NCBI GenBank assembly: GCA_032718565.1
Contig: JAVGVS010000021.1
Coordinates: 1,935,384-1,999,383 of the forward strand
Direction: 5' to 3'
DNA length: 64,000 nt
Origin: Distichodus sexfasciatus
Lineage: Eukaryota; Chordata; Actinopteri; Characiformes; Distichodontidae
Below the pieces are notes generated by a model. That model did not search any database, was not told the DNA's origin, and worked only from the letters and a program-made list of their open reading frames with translations. A program made the translations under genes and the position numbers. How positions within the stretch are numbered: the stretch's first letter is position 1; the number at the start of each line of letters is the position of its first letter. Shown here one piece after another: positions 1-11,553 of the stretch.

Positions 1-1052
1 GCCCTGCATATGGTTTTGTGTTTAAATTTCCGCTTCCAGTTTCCCGCTTTTATGAATGAATGAAGTTTATTCAGGGAAATTGTAATGGCCAAGGTTTCAA
101 GTCTGCACAGTAGCTTTCCAGTAACTTGTAACTGGTTCTGTTCATTCATCCTGATCCATCCAGCCAATGATTCTCTCTGTCTCTCTCTGTCTCCCCCCCA
201 CACACACACAAACACATACTAGAAGCTGAAGTTTATTTTTGCAATCCTTCTGTCTCATGCACACACATAAAAGTGAGCGCTTTATTCTGCTTGTCCATCT
301 TTTCATCTATAGACTGATTTTGTTTAGTTTTTTGGCTAGGTTTTGGCTAATCTTGCTTATCCCTCTGCGGTCCTCATCTCGGTCCGCTTTCAATCAGTGT
401 AGGTGTCTGCTTCCTCTTCCTTTGCCAAGTCAAATAATATAAACCATGGCCATCATGTTAAACTGATGCTCTTTGCTGTAGGGCCTGGGCCACAAGCCAG
501 AACTACTGCTCCCAAGATGCAAAGCAAGCATGTGAACCTTCTGAACAATTTTATCACTTTTGGGATTACTCCTCCCACAACCCTTCTCTTTCTTCCCTGC
601 AGCTCGGAGGCACATTGTTATGGTGCGGTAATGCACATGACCATATTGCTTGTCTCTGATGATATTTGGTTGTGTCTGTTTTCCATCAGCGTGTGAACTG
701 TGTAAGAGAGAACAGTCTGGGAGCAGATGTGCCCATTTCTGGTGTTTTATGTATTTTCTGCAGAATTTCGTATATTAAAATTAAAATGTTGATGATCTTC
801 TTTTCCACACAAGAGAAAAAACATGAAAAAGTGCTTTATAGTTGAAACAGATTACAGTGGGGTCACAAGTGTCTAGCTTGAGTTAAACAGGACAAGGCCT
901 GTTTTTTTTCACAGCTCCTACTGGTTCTAACATGTAAACCCACCATTATTCAGCTACCTGCACGGGGGTCTTAATTTGGATAAAATACAATTTGGAGTGT
1001 AAATTGGGGTCAGTTTGTAACATATCGCTTAGGGAGTGCCAAAACTGCCAAC
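1..1052. other. Intergenic, no gene seen
   Basis: Unique-looking A/T-rich sequence with short CT and CA tracts near 175-215. Small open frames here have no recognisable protein content and no exon-like splice signals. Confidence 0.6.
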
Positions 1053-1160
1053 AGGGATGGGTCAGAGATGGGTCAAATGCAGAGGTCTCACTTCGTTGTG
1101 GTACACTGTGTGTTGTGCTGTGCTGTGTTCGCAAAGACAAAGTATTCACTCACTTAAATT
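1053..1160 (+). mobile_element. 3' fragment of tRNA-derived SINE (family B of this window)
   Basis: The stretch GATGGGTCAAATGCAGAGGT, followed by GTGGT-CACTGTG and GTGCTGTG motifs and a CACTCACTT tail, matches the 3' half of the fuller copy at 55.1-55.4 kb. The tRNA-like head is missing, so this is a truncated copy. Confidence 0.65.
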
Positions 1161-1513
1161 ATGGAATTTTCGAAAAAAATAGTGGTCCCTAGCTTTCGGC
1201 TGGAAGGATTGGACACTTCAATGTCATCCATTCCACATTCTGTATTTTTTTCATTAGTAAAACTATGTAAACTCACATTTAGGAAATGAAGTTGTGTTGA
1301 TGAATTTAAGTTACAGTAGTATACAGATTATTACAGATCCTCAGATTACTGGACCAGTACCAGGGAGGATTCCATGGAAGTCCGCTACTTCTTGTGTGAA
1401 ACAGTCCTAAATCCAATCTATGAGGCAGAACTTCACATGACTCATGCACTGAGAACAAAGTACAGAATTTACTAATAGTTAGGTCTGGCTAATTCACACT
1501 GAGCCAGGGCAAG

Positions 1514-1779
1514 ATTCATTCATTCATTCATTCATTCATTCATTCATTATCCAAACCGCTTAATCCCAACCGAGGTCGCGCTGAGGGGGACCAAAGCCTA
1601 CGACCCCTGTATTACATGCTTTTGGACTGTGGGAGGAAACCGGTGGCCCTGGCGGAAACCCACACGACCATGGGGAGCGCATGCAAACTAAACAGAAAGG
1701 TCCTATGGCCGACCCGGGGATTGAACCGAGGATCTCCGTGCTGTGAGGCAGCAGCGCTTATCACTGCGCCACCGATCCA
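1514..1779 (-). mobile_element. tRNA-derived SINE (family A) with intact 10-bp target-site duplication
   Basis: On the minus strand the element starts with a tRNA-like head (A-box-like GGCGCAGTGATAAGC, B-box-like GGTTCAATCCC), runs through a body containing the revcomp of TTTGGACTGTGGGAGGAAAC, and ends in a (TGAA)n tail, read as ATTC repeats at 1514-1548 on the plus strand. The exact duplication CCAGGGCAAG flanks it at 1504-1513 and 1780-1789, which is the signature of target-primed retrotransposition. Other copies lie at 26.0 kb (plus, internally deleted) and 59.9-60.5 kb (minus). Confidence 0.85.
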
Positions 1780-1852
1780 CCAGGGCAAGTTGATTATTAC
1801 TTTCAGGCCAAGTACAGTTGTGTTATTAGATATTTAATAGAGCACATATTTA

Positions 1853-2040
1853 TATTTACATTTATGACATTTAGCAGGCACTCTTATCCAGAGCAACTTC
1901 CATTTGTTAATTAAAAGGACGGTCTTTGTGAAGCACCTTGGGGTTAAGGATCTTGCTCAGGGACCCAGTGATGGTAGTGCTGGAGGTAGGATCTGAACCC
2001 ACGATCTCTTGACTTTATCCTAACCATCACCACCACTTAT
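1853..2040 (-). mobile_element. tRNA-derived SINE (family C)
   Basis: Read on the plus strand it begins ATTTACATTTATGACATTTA and continues through CAGAGCAACTT, GGGGTTAAGGATCTTGCTCA and GAACCCACGATCTCTTG to CATCACCACCA. The minus strand gives a tRNA-like B box (GGGTTCAGATCC). Sister copies occur at 9.5, 9.9, 11.4, 42.5, 44.2 and 44.5 kb. Confidence 0.8.
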
Positions 2041-2496
2041 TCTGAAATACAACCAACTTACCACAGAAAAAGGTAACACGTCACAGAGTATGATTATAAT
2101 TACTATTTATTATTAGACGCTTTTATCTCCTCATACCAGGCATAAAGGTTTCATCACAGCAGACAGTGAGTTGCAGTGAAGCTTGACAGCATGTTAAAGA
2201 CATTAAACATTAAGCTAAAATAAGAAAAAGCCAGAACTGAGGCCCTGGAAATGGGCATTACGGGTCTGGCAGAGCTTAAGTCCGAGTATAAAACAAATAC
2301 AACTTTAGCTTTAAAAGATTTTCAACTTATAAACCTTAAGAATAAAAAAGGATAAAGGGGAAGAAATGAACAGGATAGTGAAATGAGAGGAAAAGAGAAG
2401 AGAGCAAGCCAAGAGGGGAAGATAAATGAATTGAGGAAGAGCATAAAAGTATGTGAGTGTGTGAGAATGAGGAGAAAGAAAGAGAGAGGTGGAAGC

Positions 2497-2527
<31 letters not shown>

Positions 2528-5500
2528 CAGACACACACCCCAACCTCCATTTCACCCTCATCCTGAAAGTCACACAGAAATGAAGATGTGAACACAAGTG
2601 TGAGCAAACACACCCACACATTCAGAGAAAAAGAAATAGTCCATCACAGATTCATACCTACGTGTAGACAAACTAACAAACCCTCTGGCACAGACAGTTA
2701 ACAAGCTTGTAATTGTGCAGAACCTTGGTGCGTTAGTAATATCCCGAGCAAACAGTCCAGCTCTGGCCTTGTTTGAATATAGAATTTCCTTGGCAACTGG
2801 AGATATTGTTCAGGCAACATTCGATCTCAGAGGGCCAGCAGCGGACTTCCTGGTTAAATTGACCGACAGAGAGAGGGAGAGATAGAGGGAGAGTAGAAGG
2901 AAGGCCAGAGGCCAGGCTCTTAATTTGGCTAAAATATAAACAGGATTGTAAATGTTTGAACTTTAAATAAAGAGAGACGGGAAGCAGACAGACAGACTGC
3001 TAGGGGACAAGAGGATGTGACACCGCAGCGTCATTTGCCCTCCACTGTTGATTTTTCATTTGTAAAAATATTTAAAAGCACATTTTTCTTAATCAACTTA
3101 GAAGCTGTAAGATCTTCTAAAAATGCACGTCATGACAACTTCAAACTGTTTTTCAAAACACATAAAACTCACACACCCGCCTTAGGACATACTTAGGGCA
3201 CATTTTAATAGGCAATAAATATAATGTGCAATTGCACATTTAGCAGTAAATCTTTAAACTTTAATGTTTATTTTATGGGATACTATATTTAGTGATATAG
3301 TTCTCTCTATATATTCAAAACTTACAGAAGAAACTGTTTTTAACTTTAACTCTTAACTCAACTTTTAACTCTATTTTAAATCACTTTCACAGTCTCTGGA
3401 GTTTACCGGGTTTACTTTTTACTACATATTGAACTTGGGCAAATAAACAATCAGATGAATTGAGTAAAATATTTTTTTTGCCAGCAGATGTGCCCTACCT
3501 ACTGTATGAAATGCAGAGACTGATGACTTAAGCACCAACCTCCTACATACTGCATCCATAGACAGATCCTAGCCACTCTCACACTAGTGTGGTAGGGTTT
3601 CACATTAGTATGCAGGATGGGAAAAGGGGGATTTTATCTTGTAGCTTTACCCCAGTGTATTTACTCAGCATAATGGCTTGATTTGGCTCAGGAAGTTTTT
3701 AACATGTAGGAGTGAAGTATGTGAGTAGAAGAATATTAAAAAACGTTTCCTTTGCTCGTTACCGGTAATCAAACAGAATTATCTAACTACCTCTGCCTAG
3801 GCCAAGAAAAGCAGCACAAATCATTTGGGTCGGTGCTGAATAGCGTTTGACTCCAGTGGGCTGACCTGATAAACAATACTGTAAACCATGCAGATGCGGT
3901 TGTGCACATTATTTCTAGATTTTCCTTGATTACATTGCAATTGCACAATGATTCGTAATTAATAGATATATTTTAGAAGTAGTTAGGTTGCAATGAGGGG
4001 CCAGCATTTCTTTAGCAGGACGAACATGTTAACATGTTTTTCTGCATGTTTTTCTGCCTACATGTTTCAGGCAGTGAGGACATATAACCAGCTTCTGTGT
4101 GTGTTGTGTGTGCAAGTGTGTCAGCACAATTTTTTACAATAATACTGTTTTTGGTCCAAAATCAATGAAACAGTTATTTCTCTCTTTGGGTCTTAAGCTT
4201 TCAACATTCAGTCAGTCAGTGAGGAAGTATAGTCAACTTGAGTGTGCACGCCTGCGTCTGTGTCTGCACAACTTTGCAGTGAAGTAATGCGGTAGACACT
4301 GCACTAATCCAATAACTGGATGTCATCTCTTGCTAAATGAAGAAAAGCCATTCGCCACCGCAAGCACGAGCGTTGATTAGCATGGAGCTAATTAGTGCTT
4401 CGTAGGAGAGCAGAATGCTTTACTGTGCTTCTTAAATGGTGGTTTCCATTCTGGCTCCACGCAGGGAAGATACTTTTTTTTTTCATTTCCTTTTTACAGC
4501 TACTCGCCACCAAACTGAAAGCAGGTCAAAGGACGCTCAATTACAGGCTAGTGTGGGGCCCTTAATGTTATGCTGCGAGAGCAGTTTGCAAAATGTTGAC
4601 ATTTACTTGAACTCTTGAACCACTTTGGGAGGCCCTCCTCTTTTTCTGCTGTGGAATACACACACACACACACACACAAAACCCCTTCTTTACTCAGATT
4701 GCTCCCTTGCAAATCTATTCTCAGCGCCTGAGTGCTTCAGACAGGTAGCCTCTAAAGCAGCGTTTAGCCACACGGCAGCGAGAAGCCGTCAGCAGCGCTG
4801 CAGCCCCGATGGTGCCAGACACTCTAAACACTGGGAGCAGCGAGCCAATCACAGGCTGTAATTTCAGTGCATTTATCTCATTTCCTGCCTGCTTTGTCTT
4901 TCTCTGAAATAATGGGGCAAGTAATGGGATTGGACTACATATAGTGGGTGTGGAGGGGGGCTTCTGACCCTGCCTTCTGTAAGCTGATGATTTGTGGTGA
5001 CGCGGGAGGGACAAAAAAAACCACTCTGCTCGCTTGCGGTTCATTAAAAACGAGACTGGAGACGTTGGATGCGGTCGTATTGCTCGCTGGTGCTGTGTGT
5101 CGTGATTGCACTTTAAGGAGAGCTTGGAAAGGCCCCGAATGGAACTGTACCATGGTGGAAAGGAATCCTTGGAGAGACTGTGGAAGAAGCGATAAATGGA
5201 TTATTTATGTTGGAAAAAAATGAAGTAATCAGAGCTTATTAGAGACACAATAGCGTGTGGAACTCAACTGCACCATTTAATTGAGTTCATATAACAGCTC
5301 ATGCATATTAGTTATGTGTACGTGTATCTTTCCAATTGAAACAGAATGCAATAATTATTTAAAGTGTTTTTTAAAATTATAAATGTTTTTTGTTTCTAGA
5401 AATTAATTGCTTTAAGGGCCCTTGTTGCTCTATTGCTGCTAGAACCCCAAGGAACCTCTTTACCTAGTTTTCTCTGCTCTGTGTATGAGTGAAAAATAGA

Positions 5501-7325
5501 TTATATATTAAAAAATGTAATAGAATTGTGTAAAACAGATTATATTACTCAGGCTTTTGTTGATGCTCTGATGCATAATGGCATTTCTGTATGTAGGTAC
5601 CATTCTACAAGAACCAGAACTGGGAAAAAGGGCATTACTAAATGACTTGAGCATTTTTATGGTCCTGAGCCTCAAACCTCCCATAATGTCATCATTCCCA
5701 GCTCACTGGAAACAAAGGAGCAGCCACTATTCTCAAAACATTTGTGGTCACGAAATAAAGAATGCCATTCTATTTTGACTTTAACCAGTCAGTCACTAGG
5801 GTTTGGAAAGCAGCGTTTGCTAAAAATGTATTTGAAGTGACCGATAATGCTTTATAGAATATGGAATGGAACAAACTTTAATGCAGGAACATCATGGAAC
5901 AGAAGTGCCCTAGTTCCCGCACAACAGATAGAAATGTTTAAAGCCTGGTCCTTTGATTGAGGCTGCGGCTTATAGAGGCTGACCGCAGATGAGGGCCTTT
6001 TTTAACAAAAGAAAATGTTCTTACTCTTAAAGCTGGCTGTAGTGAAGTGCAGAGATCCCGTTGCACTGGTGTTATTGTAAGGATGAGGCTATCGCTCCAT
6101 ATATAGCCTATAAAGCATCGTGCCTCTTATTTAGGCCCAAGCATTTCACTATACCGCACTATTTATGAGAGCAGAGTTTGGAAATAGTTTGGTTGATGGG
6201 AAGCACAACCATGCAATTACTGTGCTGCAGAGTTTGTTTGCTGGGTCTGAAATTAGTGTAATTCAACCTCACATTTATCCTGCAGTATAGGACATGACAC
6301 AGTATTTAGTGAGACACTGGAAGTTCCAGACTCTGTGTTTAGTGTGTTGCGTGTGTTTCTAAATGTGTGTATGTGCCTGCCTGTCTTTGTTTCAGTGCCT
6401 GAATATGTGTGTATATCTGCCTCTCTGTAGATCTGTGCATGTGTGTGTTTATCTCTGCATGTCTGTTTATTAGGTATGTGTGACTGTGTGTTTCAGAATC
6501 TGTGAATGTTTCTGTGGGTCAAAAGGTGTCTCAGTGTGTATGTGTGTCTGCTGGTCTGTAGACCCGTGTTTGTGTTTTTGTTTGGCTGCATGTTTGTGAG
6601 AATTTCTCAATGTGTACTTCTCTGTATGTATATAAGTTTGCATCTATTCATATTTCATTTCTATGTAAGATGACTTTTTGCTTCTGATTCACTGAGATAT
6701 AGGAAGTTGTCCATCACCATGGTAGAATTGCATCATAAATGCAGCCGTGTGTTCCTTTAACATTTTTAAAGTTGTGTGTTTTTTCCTCCTTAAAAGACCT
6801 CCGGCTCCGTCAGCTCACCAACACAACGCAGATGCCAAACGGGCGTAATCCCAGGAGAGTCTGTGTGATTTTAACTAATCCTTTTGTAACGACGGGTCTA
6901 TCTTGCCTGCTCCCATGGCATGACAGGAGCTCCAAAACAAACTATATCTGTCTCCATGCCTTTGATTTCATCTTCACTTATTTCTTTCATCTCTTCCGAA
7001 TGAGAAGAGAAGCGGGTTTGGCCGAGAGGGAACGGACTGACATCGCTGACGCAGATCTCTGTCAGGGTGCGTGCCTGTCCCTGCTTTTCCATGGTGGCTG
7101 GAAGGTCCTGCCCACACTTCAACGTGTCCTGAAAGGACGAAGGAAGTGAGGGATGAGAGGGCGCAATTTAGGAGAGGTGATGCTGGGCTGGGAGGGGCGG
7201 TGGAGCTCTTGGAATAAATGCCCTGCCTTCTGTTTGTGCTCTCACAGATATCATCAGGGCTGGAGGCTCTGCCAGAGCCTTTGACCATAGAGGGGTTATA
7301 TGAGAAAGGGAGGAAAGGAGAAATT

Positions 7326-7364
<39 letters not shown>

Positions 7365-9211
7365 GCATTGTTGAATGGTTTGGATGGTGGACAGCCTGTG
7401 AACTCAGCGTTTTGAAGTGGCCATATCAGATCATATTTGCTGGGGAATACGGGTCAGGTCTAAACCTGTTCTGGCTCTGTATTTCCTTTATTTTTTTAAC
7501 CCTTCTAACCCCACACCCACTCGTCTGTCCAGTCTTGGACAGGCGTGTGTTATTATTATTTGAGGGTTAACTTTCTGTACGCAGGTACTTGAATCAGTCA
7601 TTTGCCTGGGAAATGTGGGAATAAACTCAGCTCAAGACTCACTGAAACATCAAAATGTGTGTAGCATTTGTAAAATCTCTAATCTGTGTGCGTGCCTGTG
7701 TGTTTTTGCGTTTGCACGCATGCGCACATGTGCACATATTTATTTTGGCTGTCATTCACACCGCTTCCTCTGATTTGGCCATTAATGAAAAGCAAACCAC
7801 TGGTTTAACCACAGTCAAAACACCTAACACTAACATTACTGCCTAATAAGGGCAGAGAACGCTGTAAAGGTTTGTTTGTTCGGCTAATTAAGGGAATGTG
7901 GTAGTGGCGTTTTAAAAAATATCTAACGGGCAGTTGGACAAACAGTTGTCTTCACAGGCAGAACTGTCCCTCTGGAAGTGTATGTTGTAGCAGTTCTGAA
8001 ATCTAAATCTCATTACTTATTTAGAGCCATTCAGAATTAGAAATGATATTTTTGATCTTTTAGAAATGATTACATTTCGTAAGGGACAGATGAAACTGTA
8101 CATTGTTGTATAATGTTACTTCTCTCTCTTTCTCTCTCTTTCTTTCTTGTCCTTTGTACCTCTGCTCCCTTTCTCTTACTGACTCCCTCTGTATCTCTCT
8201 GTCGCTCTCTTACCTGCTCTCTATTTATTTCCCTTTGTCTCCCTCTTTCTTTCTCTCTGTCTCTTTCTCTCTCTCTCTCCCCATGTGTCTCTCTCTCTGT
8301 CCTTCCTTCCATCTTTAGCCGCCCCCCTCTCTCTCTCTCTCTGCACTAGTATTATAGCTAATCACATTATTGCACTCCTCTGTGAAAGGACCCAGTAATC
8401 AGGCAGATAAAAGGGCAGTCCTCAGTCCCCTGGGGTCCTGACAGACATGGATCAAAGGAGTGGCTGGTTAACCAAAGCAAAGTTGCTTTGATAGCGGCCA
8501 GAGACAGAGAGACAGTGAGAGAGCGAGAGAGAGACACAGGGAGATCGCAAAAGAGGAAGAGAAACCAGCAAAACGGTAGAGGGATGACAGCATTTCATCC
8601 CACTTTTCAGCAGGTATCTTAGTTTACCTGCTGCACCTAATTCATCTCATTCTCTCATCCTCCGCTGGGGGCATCCCTCCCTTCGTCATATTCGTCCCAC
8701 GTCTGGAAAACAGGGGATTTCTCTAGTGGGCCCAGTTTATCGCATTGTGAATGAATGTTTGTGCTTATGAACGAGATTTGTGAAGTGCGAATGCGTCCAT
8801 AATAAACTTTGACCCCTCCATGCCGAGACCTTTGCAGGGTCAAGGGTAACTTGGCCCTGATAAACTTGGCTCCCTTATTTAGACTGTGATTGATCGGCAA
8901 AAGCAAGCAGGAAGCCGAGGATAAAGTCCAGTGTGAGCGCGTAATCTTTTCAAACACACAAATCTACACTGGCTGGTGCTCATTAATAATGCACTTTACA
9001 GAGAAGTCTGGTAATGCCACCAACAGGTTAAGCAAGGTAAGTGCAGGTCACAAAGCCGTCTGACACACACAGCGGGGAGCATTTCTGATTATGTATGTGA
9101 GACAATTTGGCTGCAATTTTCCTACAGTCATCTCTATATAGCCTTATTTTCTATGTTTGCACACATACTGTCTCTCAGGGTAAAATAAAGACGAAAAAGA
9201 AAGCAAGCAAC

Positions 9212-9244
<33 letters not shown>

Positions 9245-9465
9245 TCACATACTTAGGCAACTGATAGAGATGTGTTTCAGTCCAGGTTTTATCTCTGTGC
9301 CTCCCAGTAGCTCCTGGGTCAACTCCTAATAGCCCAGAGGAAAGCCACCAATCTCTGACACACTCTTCAGACACTCAGCTCCTCTTCACAACACCAGATA
9401 AAACTCACACTGTCTCTGTCGTCTTCTCTCTCCCCCCCTCTCTTTCCAGACTGCTGTCCTCTGCT
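2041..9465. other. Intergenic, microsatellites, no gene seen
   Basis: Contains (AC)n at 2505-2529, (CA)n at 4658-4677, (GA)n at 7333-7362, a CT-rich tract at 8113-8345 with GA-rich sequence at 8500-8545, and (CA)n at 9211-9239. A TG-rich, low-complexity stretch spans about 6330-6640. Open frames up to 136 codons (6739-7149) encode no recognisable domain. Conserved non-coding elements may be present but cannot be called without a comparison. Confidence 0.6.
8113..8345. repeat. CT-rich low-complexity tract
   Basis: More than 200 bases dominated by CTCTCT, TTTCT and CCTCT runs, ending in (CT)7 near 8326-8341. Both strands stay open only because the sequence is low complexity. Confidence 0.9.
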
Positions 9466-9656
9466 GAATTTATGCAGATTCTCTTGTCCAGAGCAACTTG
9501 ATTTTTTTTCTAATTTCAGTGACAGTCTCCCAGGAGCAACTTGGGGTTAAGGGTCTTGCTCAGGGACCCAGTGGTGATAGTGCTGGAGGTCAGATTTGAA
9601 CCCAAGACTTCTTGATCCAAAAACAAGTATCCTAACTACTAGACCACCACCACCCA
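9466..9656 (-). mobile_element. tRNA-derived SINE (family C)
   Basis: Carries GTCCAGAGCAACTTG, GGGGTTAAGGGTCTTGCTCA, GTGCTGGAGGTCAGATTTGA and ACTAGACCACCACCACC in the family order. The ACATTTA end is degraded. Confidence 0.8.
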
Positions 9657-9904
9657 TAATAATTAAAAATCTAAAATATGGCCATTTTTTGTAACTTTAT
9701 GTTGAAATGGAGAAGTGCTTTCATACAACAGCTCCAAGTTTTGTTTTAAAAAGTAACAATCAATATGTTTGCTTTTGATTACTGAGGTTAAGTATAGAAT
9801 TAGGTTTAGGTGTAATATTAAATCCGGTAATATGTGTTCATGGATGTCGTTAGGTTTATATTAGGGGGGCTTTAGGGGGCTACTTGTTATCAAAAGTAGT
9901 GAAT

Positions 9905-10130
9905 AAGAAATTTACATTTACATTATATTTACATTTGTCATTTAGCAGATGCTCTTATTTAGAATGACTTCCATTTTCCTAAATACAGGGACAGTCTTCC
10001 TGAGAGCAACTTGAGGTTAAGGGTCTTGCTTAAGGACCCAATGATGGTAGTGCTGTTGGTACTGGATTTAAAACTATAACCTCTTGGTTCATAGGCGGGT
10101 ATTCTAACCACTAGACCACCACCTCCCCAT
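9905..10130 (-). mobile_element. tRNA-derived SINE (family C)
   Basis: Begins with a duplicated ACATTTACATT end, then CATTTAGCAGATGCTCTTAT, GAGCAACTTGAGGTTAAGGG and CTAACCACTAGACCACCACC. It lies 250 bp from the previous copy in the same orientation. Confidence 0.8.
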
Positions 10131-11363
10131 ATGATATGTTACCATAAAGTTTTCTTCATATTGACGAAACATATTGTTTCTTCACCTTTCTAAACAGTTT
10201 TTAAGTAAAGCAGTAGAATTACTTTTTAGGACGCCAAGGTTAGTCTTCACTCAGTCGCTTTTCTCTTATTCGTGCTTATAGCCAATTCATGTTCATATGA
10301 TTTAGTCTTACAATCTCTTGTCTTATGCTCTTCAACTTGTTACTCTTCAGAATGTGTGATTTGTAAGCTGATTTAGGAAATTGGTTGAGCAAAGTGGAGG
10401 ACTGAAGTATCATTTTGAGCAATGATGAAGAGTGAACCATCATTAGCAGGGTGGAAAACACAAAGTCAGATTCATAAACACACACACACGAGACATACAC
10501 ATAAGCTGTGTTAGTGACCCGAAGGCAAACAGCATGATGGCAGCTATACCACAGACAACATGAAATCACCCGAGGGTTGATACAAACCACACACAAAGCC
10601 GTTTAAACAAAGACCCACACTCACTCACATGCACTAACCCTTAAAAACCTTTTAGTCCATTTTATCAGCAGACTCATCCTGGATGTGCATATGACACACC
10701 CTGTGCAGACATGTTCGTGGAGTGAGCGTACACACACTTTTAAGAGAAAGTAAATATATCCAAACTATCCCAGAGCGGATCGCTAGTGGCAGCTCTTAAA
10801 TGATGACAGTTATTGGTCTGCTATTGTCTTTTATAGGGCTTTTAACTGCATTAGTATGAGGAAACACAGTGTGTTTATTCACCACATTCATCTGCTGTCC
10901 AAACAGCTCTGACACTTGAGGGCTGGGCATGTGAACTTATCCACTGCACATGAAATACACCAAAAGTTCAACGTTGCAAGGATTTCAAGATACCAAGTGA
11001 CAAAAATCTGAAATCGACTTATTAGCAGTTATTTATTGATACAGATTCAGTTGGCATTGTAGATCATAGCTGGATACAAGACAGTGTGAGACAAATGTTA
11101 AAATGTGAAGCTATTTCAGATTTATAGGAACTTGAAGATGTTTAAATATGGTTCACTGTATAGTTTCTACAGAAATGCACTGTCATAGAACTGTTATTTT
11201 TCTGTTTAATACTCTTACTTTCATTGTACTTTTATTTATAACTTGAAACAGATTTAAATCTATATATTTGAAATGATTCTCTGGAACTGCTCTACCATTT
11301 TTCAGCACTACTACATGTCACCTGTGAATGACCTATGACAAAAGCTGCATTTGGTTTGTAATA

Positions 11364-11553
11364 ATTTACATTTATGGTATCTTTTATCTTGAGAGGCTTA
11401 CATTTCCTAATTACAGGGAGATTCTCCCTGGATCAACATGGAGTTAAGAGTTTTGCTCAGGGCCTCAGTGGAGTCAGTTCTGGTAGCAGGCTCGAGCTGG
11501 ATTTGATTTATGAACTCTTGGTCCATAAGTGAGTATGCCTTCACTGGGCCACC
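11364..11553 (-). mobile_element. tRNA-derived SINE (family C), diverged
   Basis: Shows TTTACATTTATGG, CCTAATTACAGGGAGATTCT, GGAGTTAAGAGTTTTGCTCA and CTCTTGGTCCATAAG in order, with more substitutions than the 9.5 and 9.9 kb copies. Confidence 0.7.

Noticed and set aside
2311..2621. Three overlapping minus-strand frames rich in VCVCVC
   Set aside because: They arise from the (AC)n microsatellite at 2505-2529.
6739..7149. 136-codon plus-strand open frame
   Set aside because: Mixed composition without a recognisable domain; no matching flanking exons; regarded as chance.
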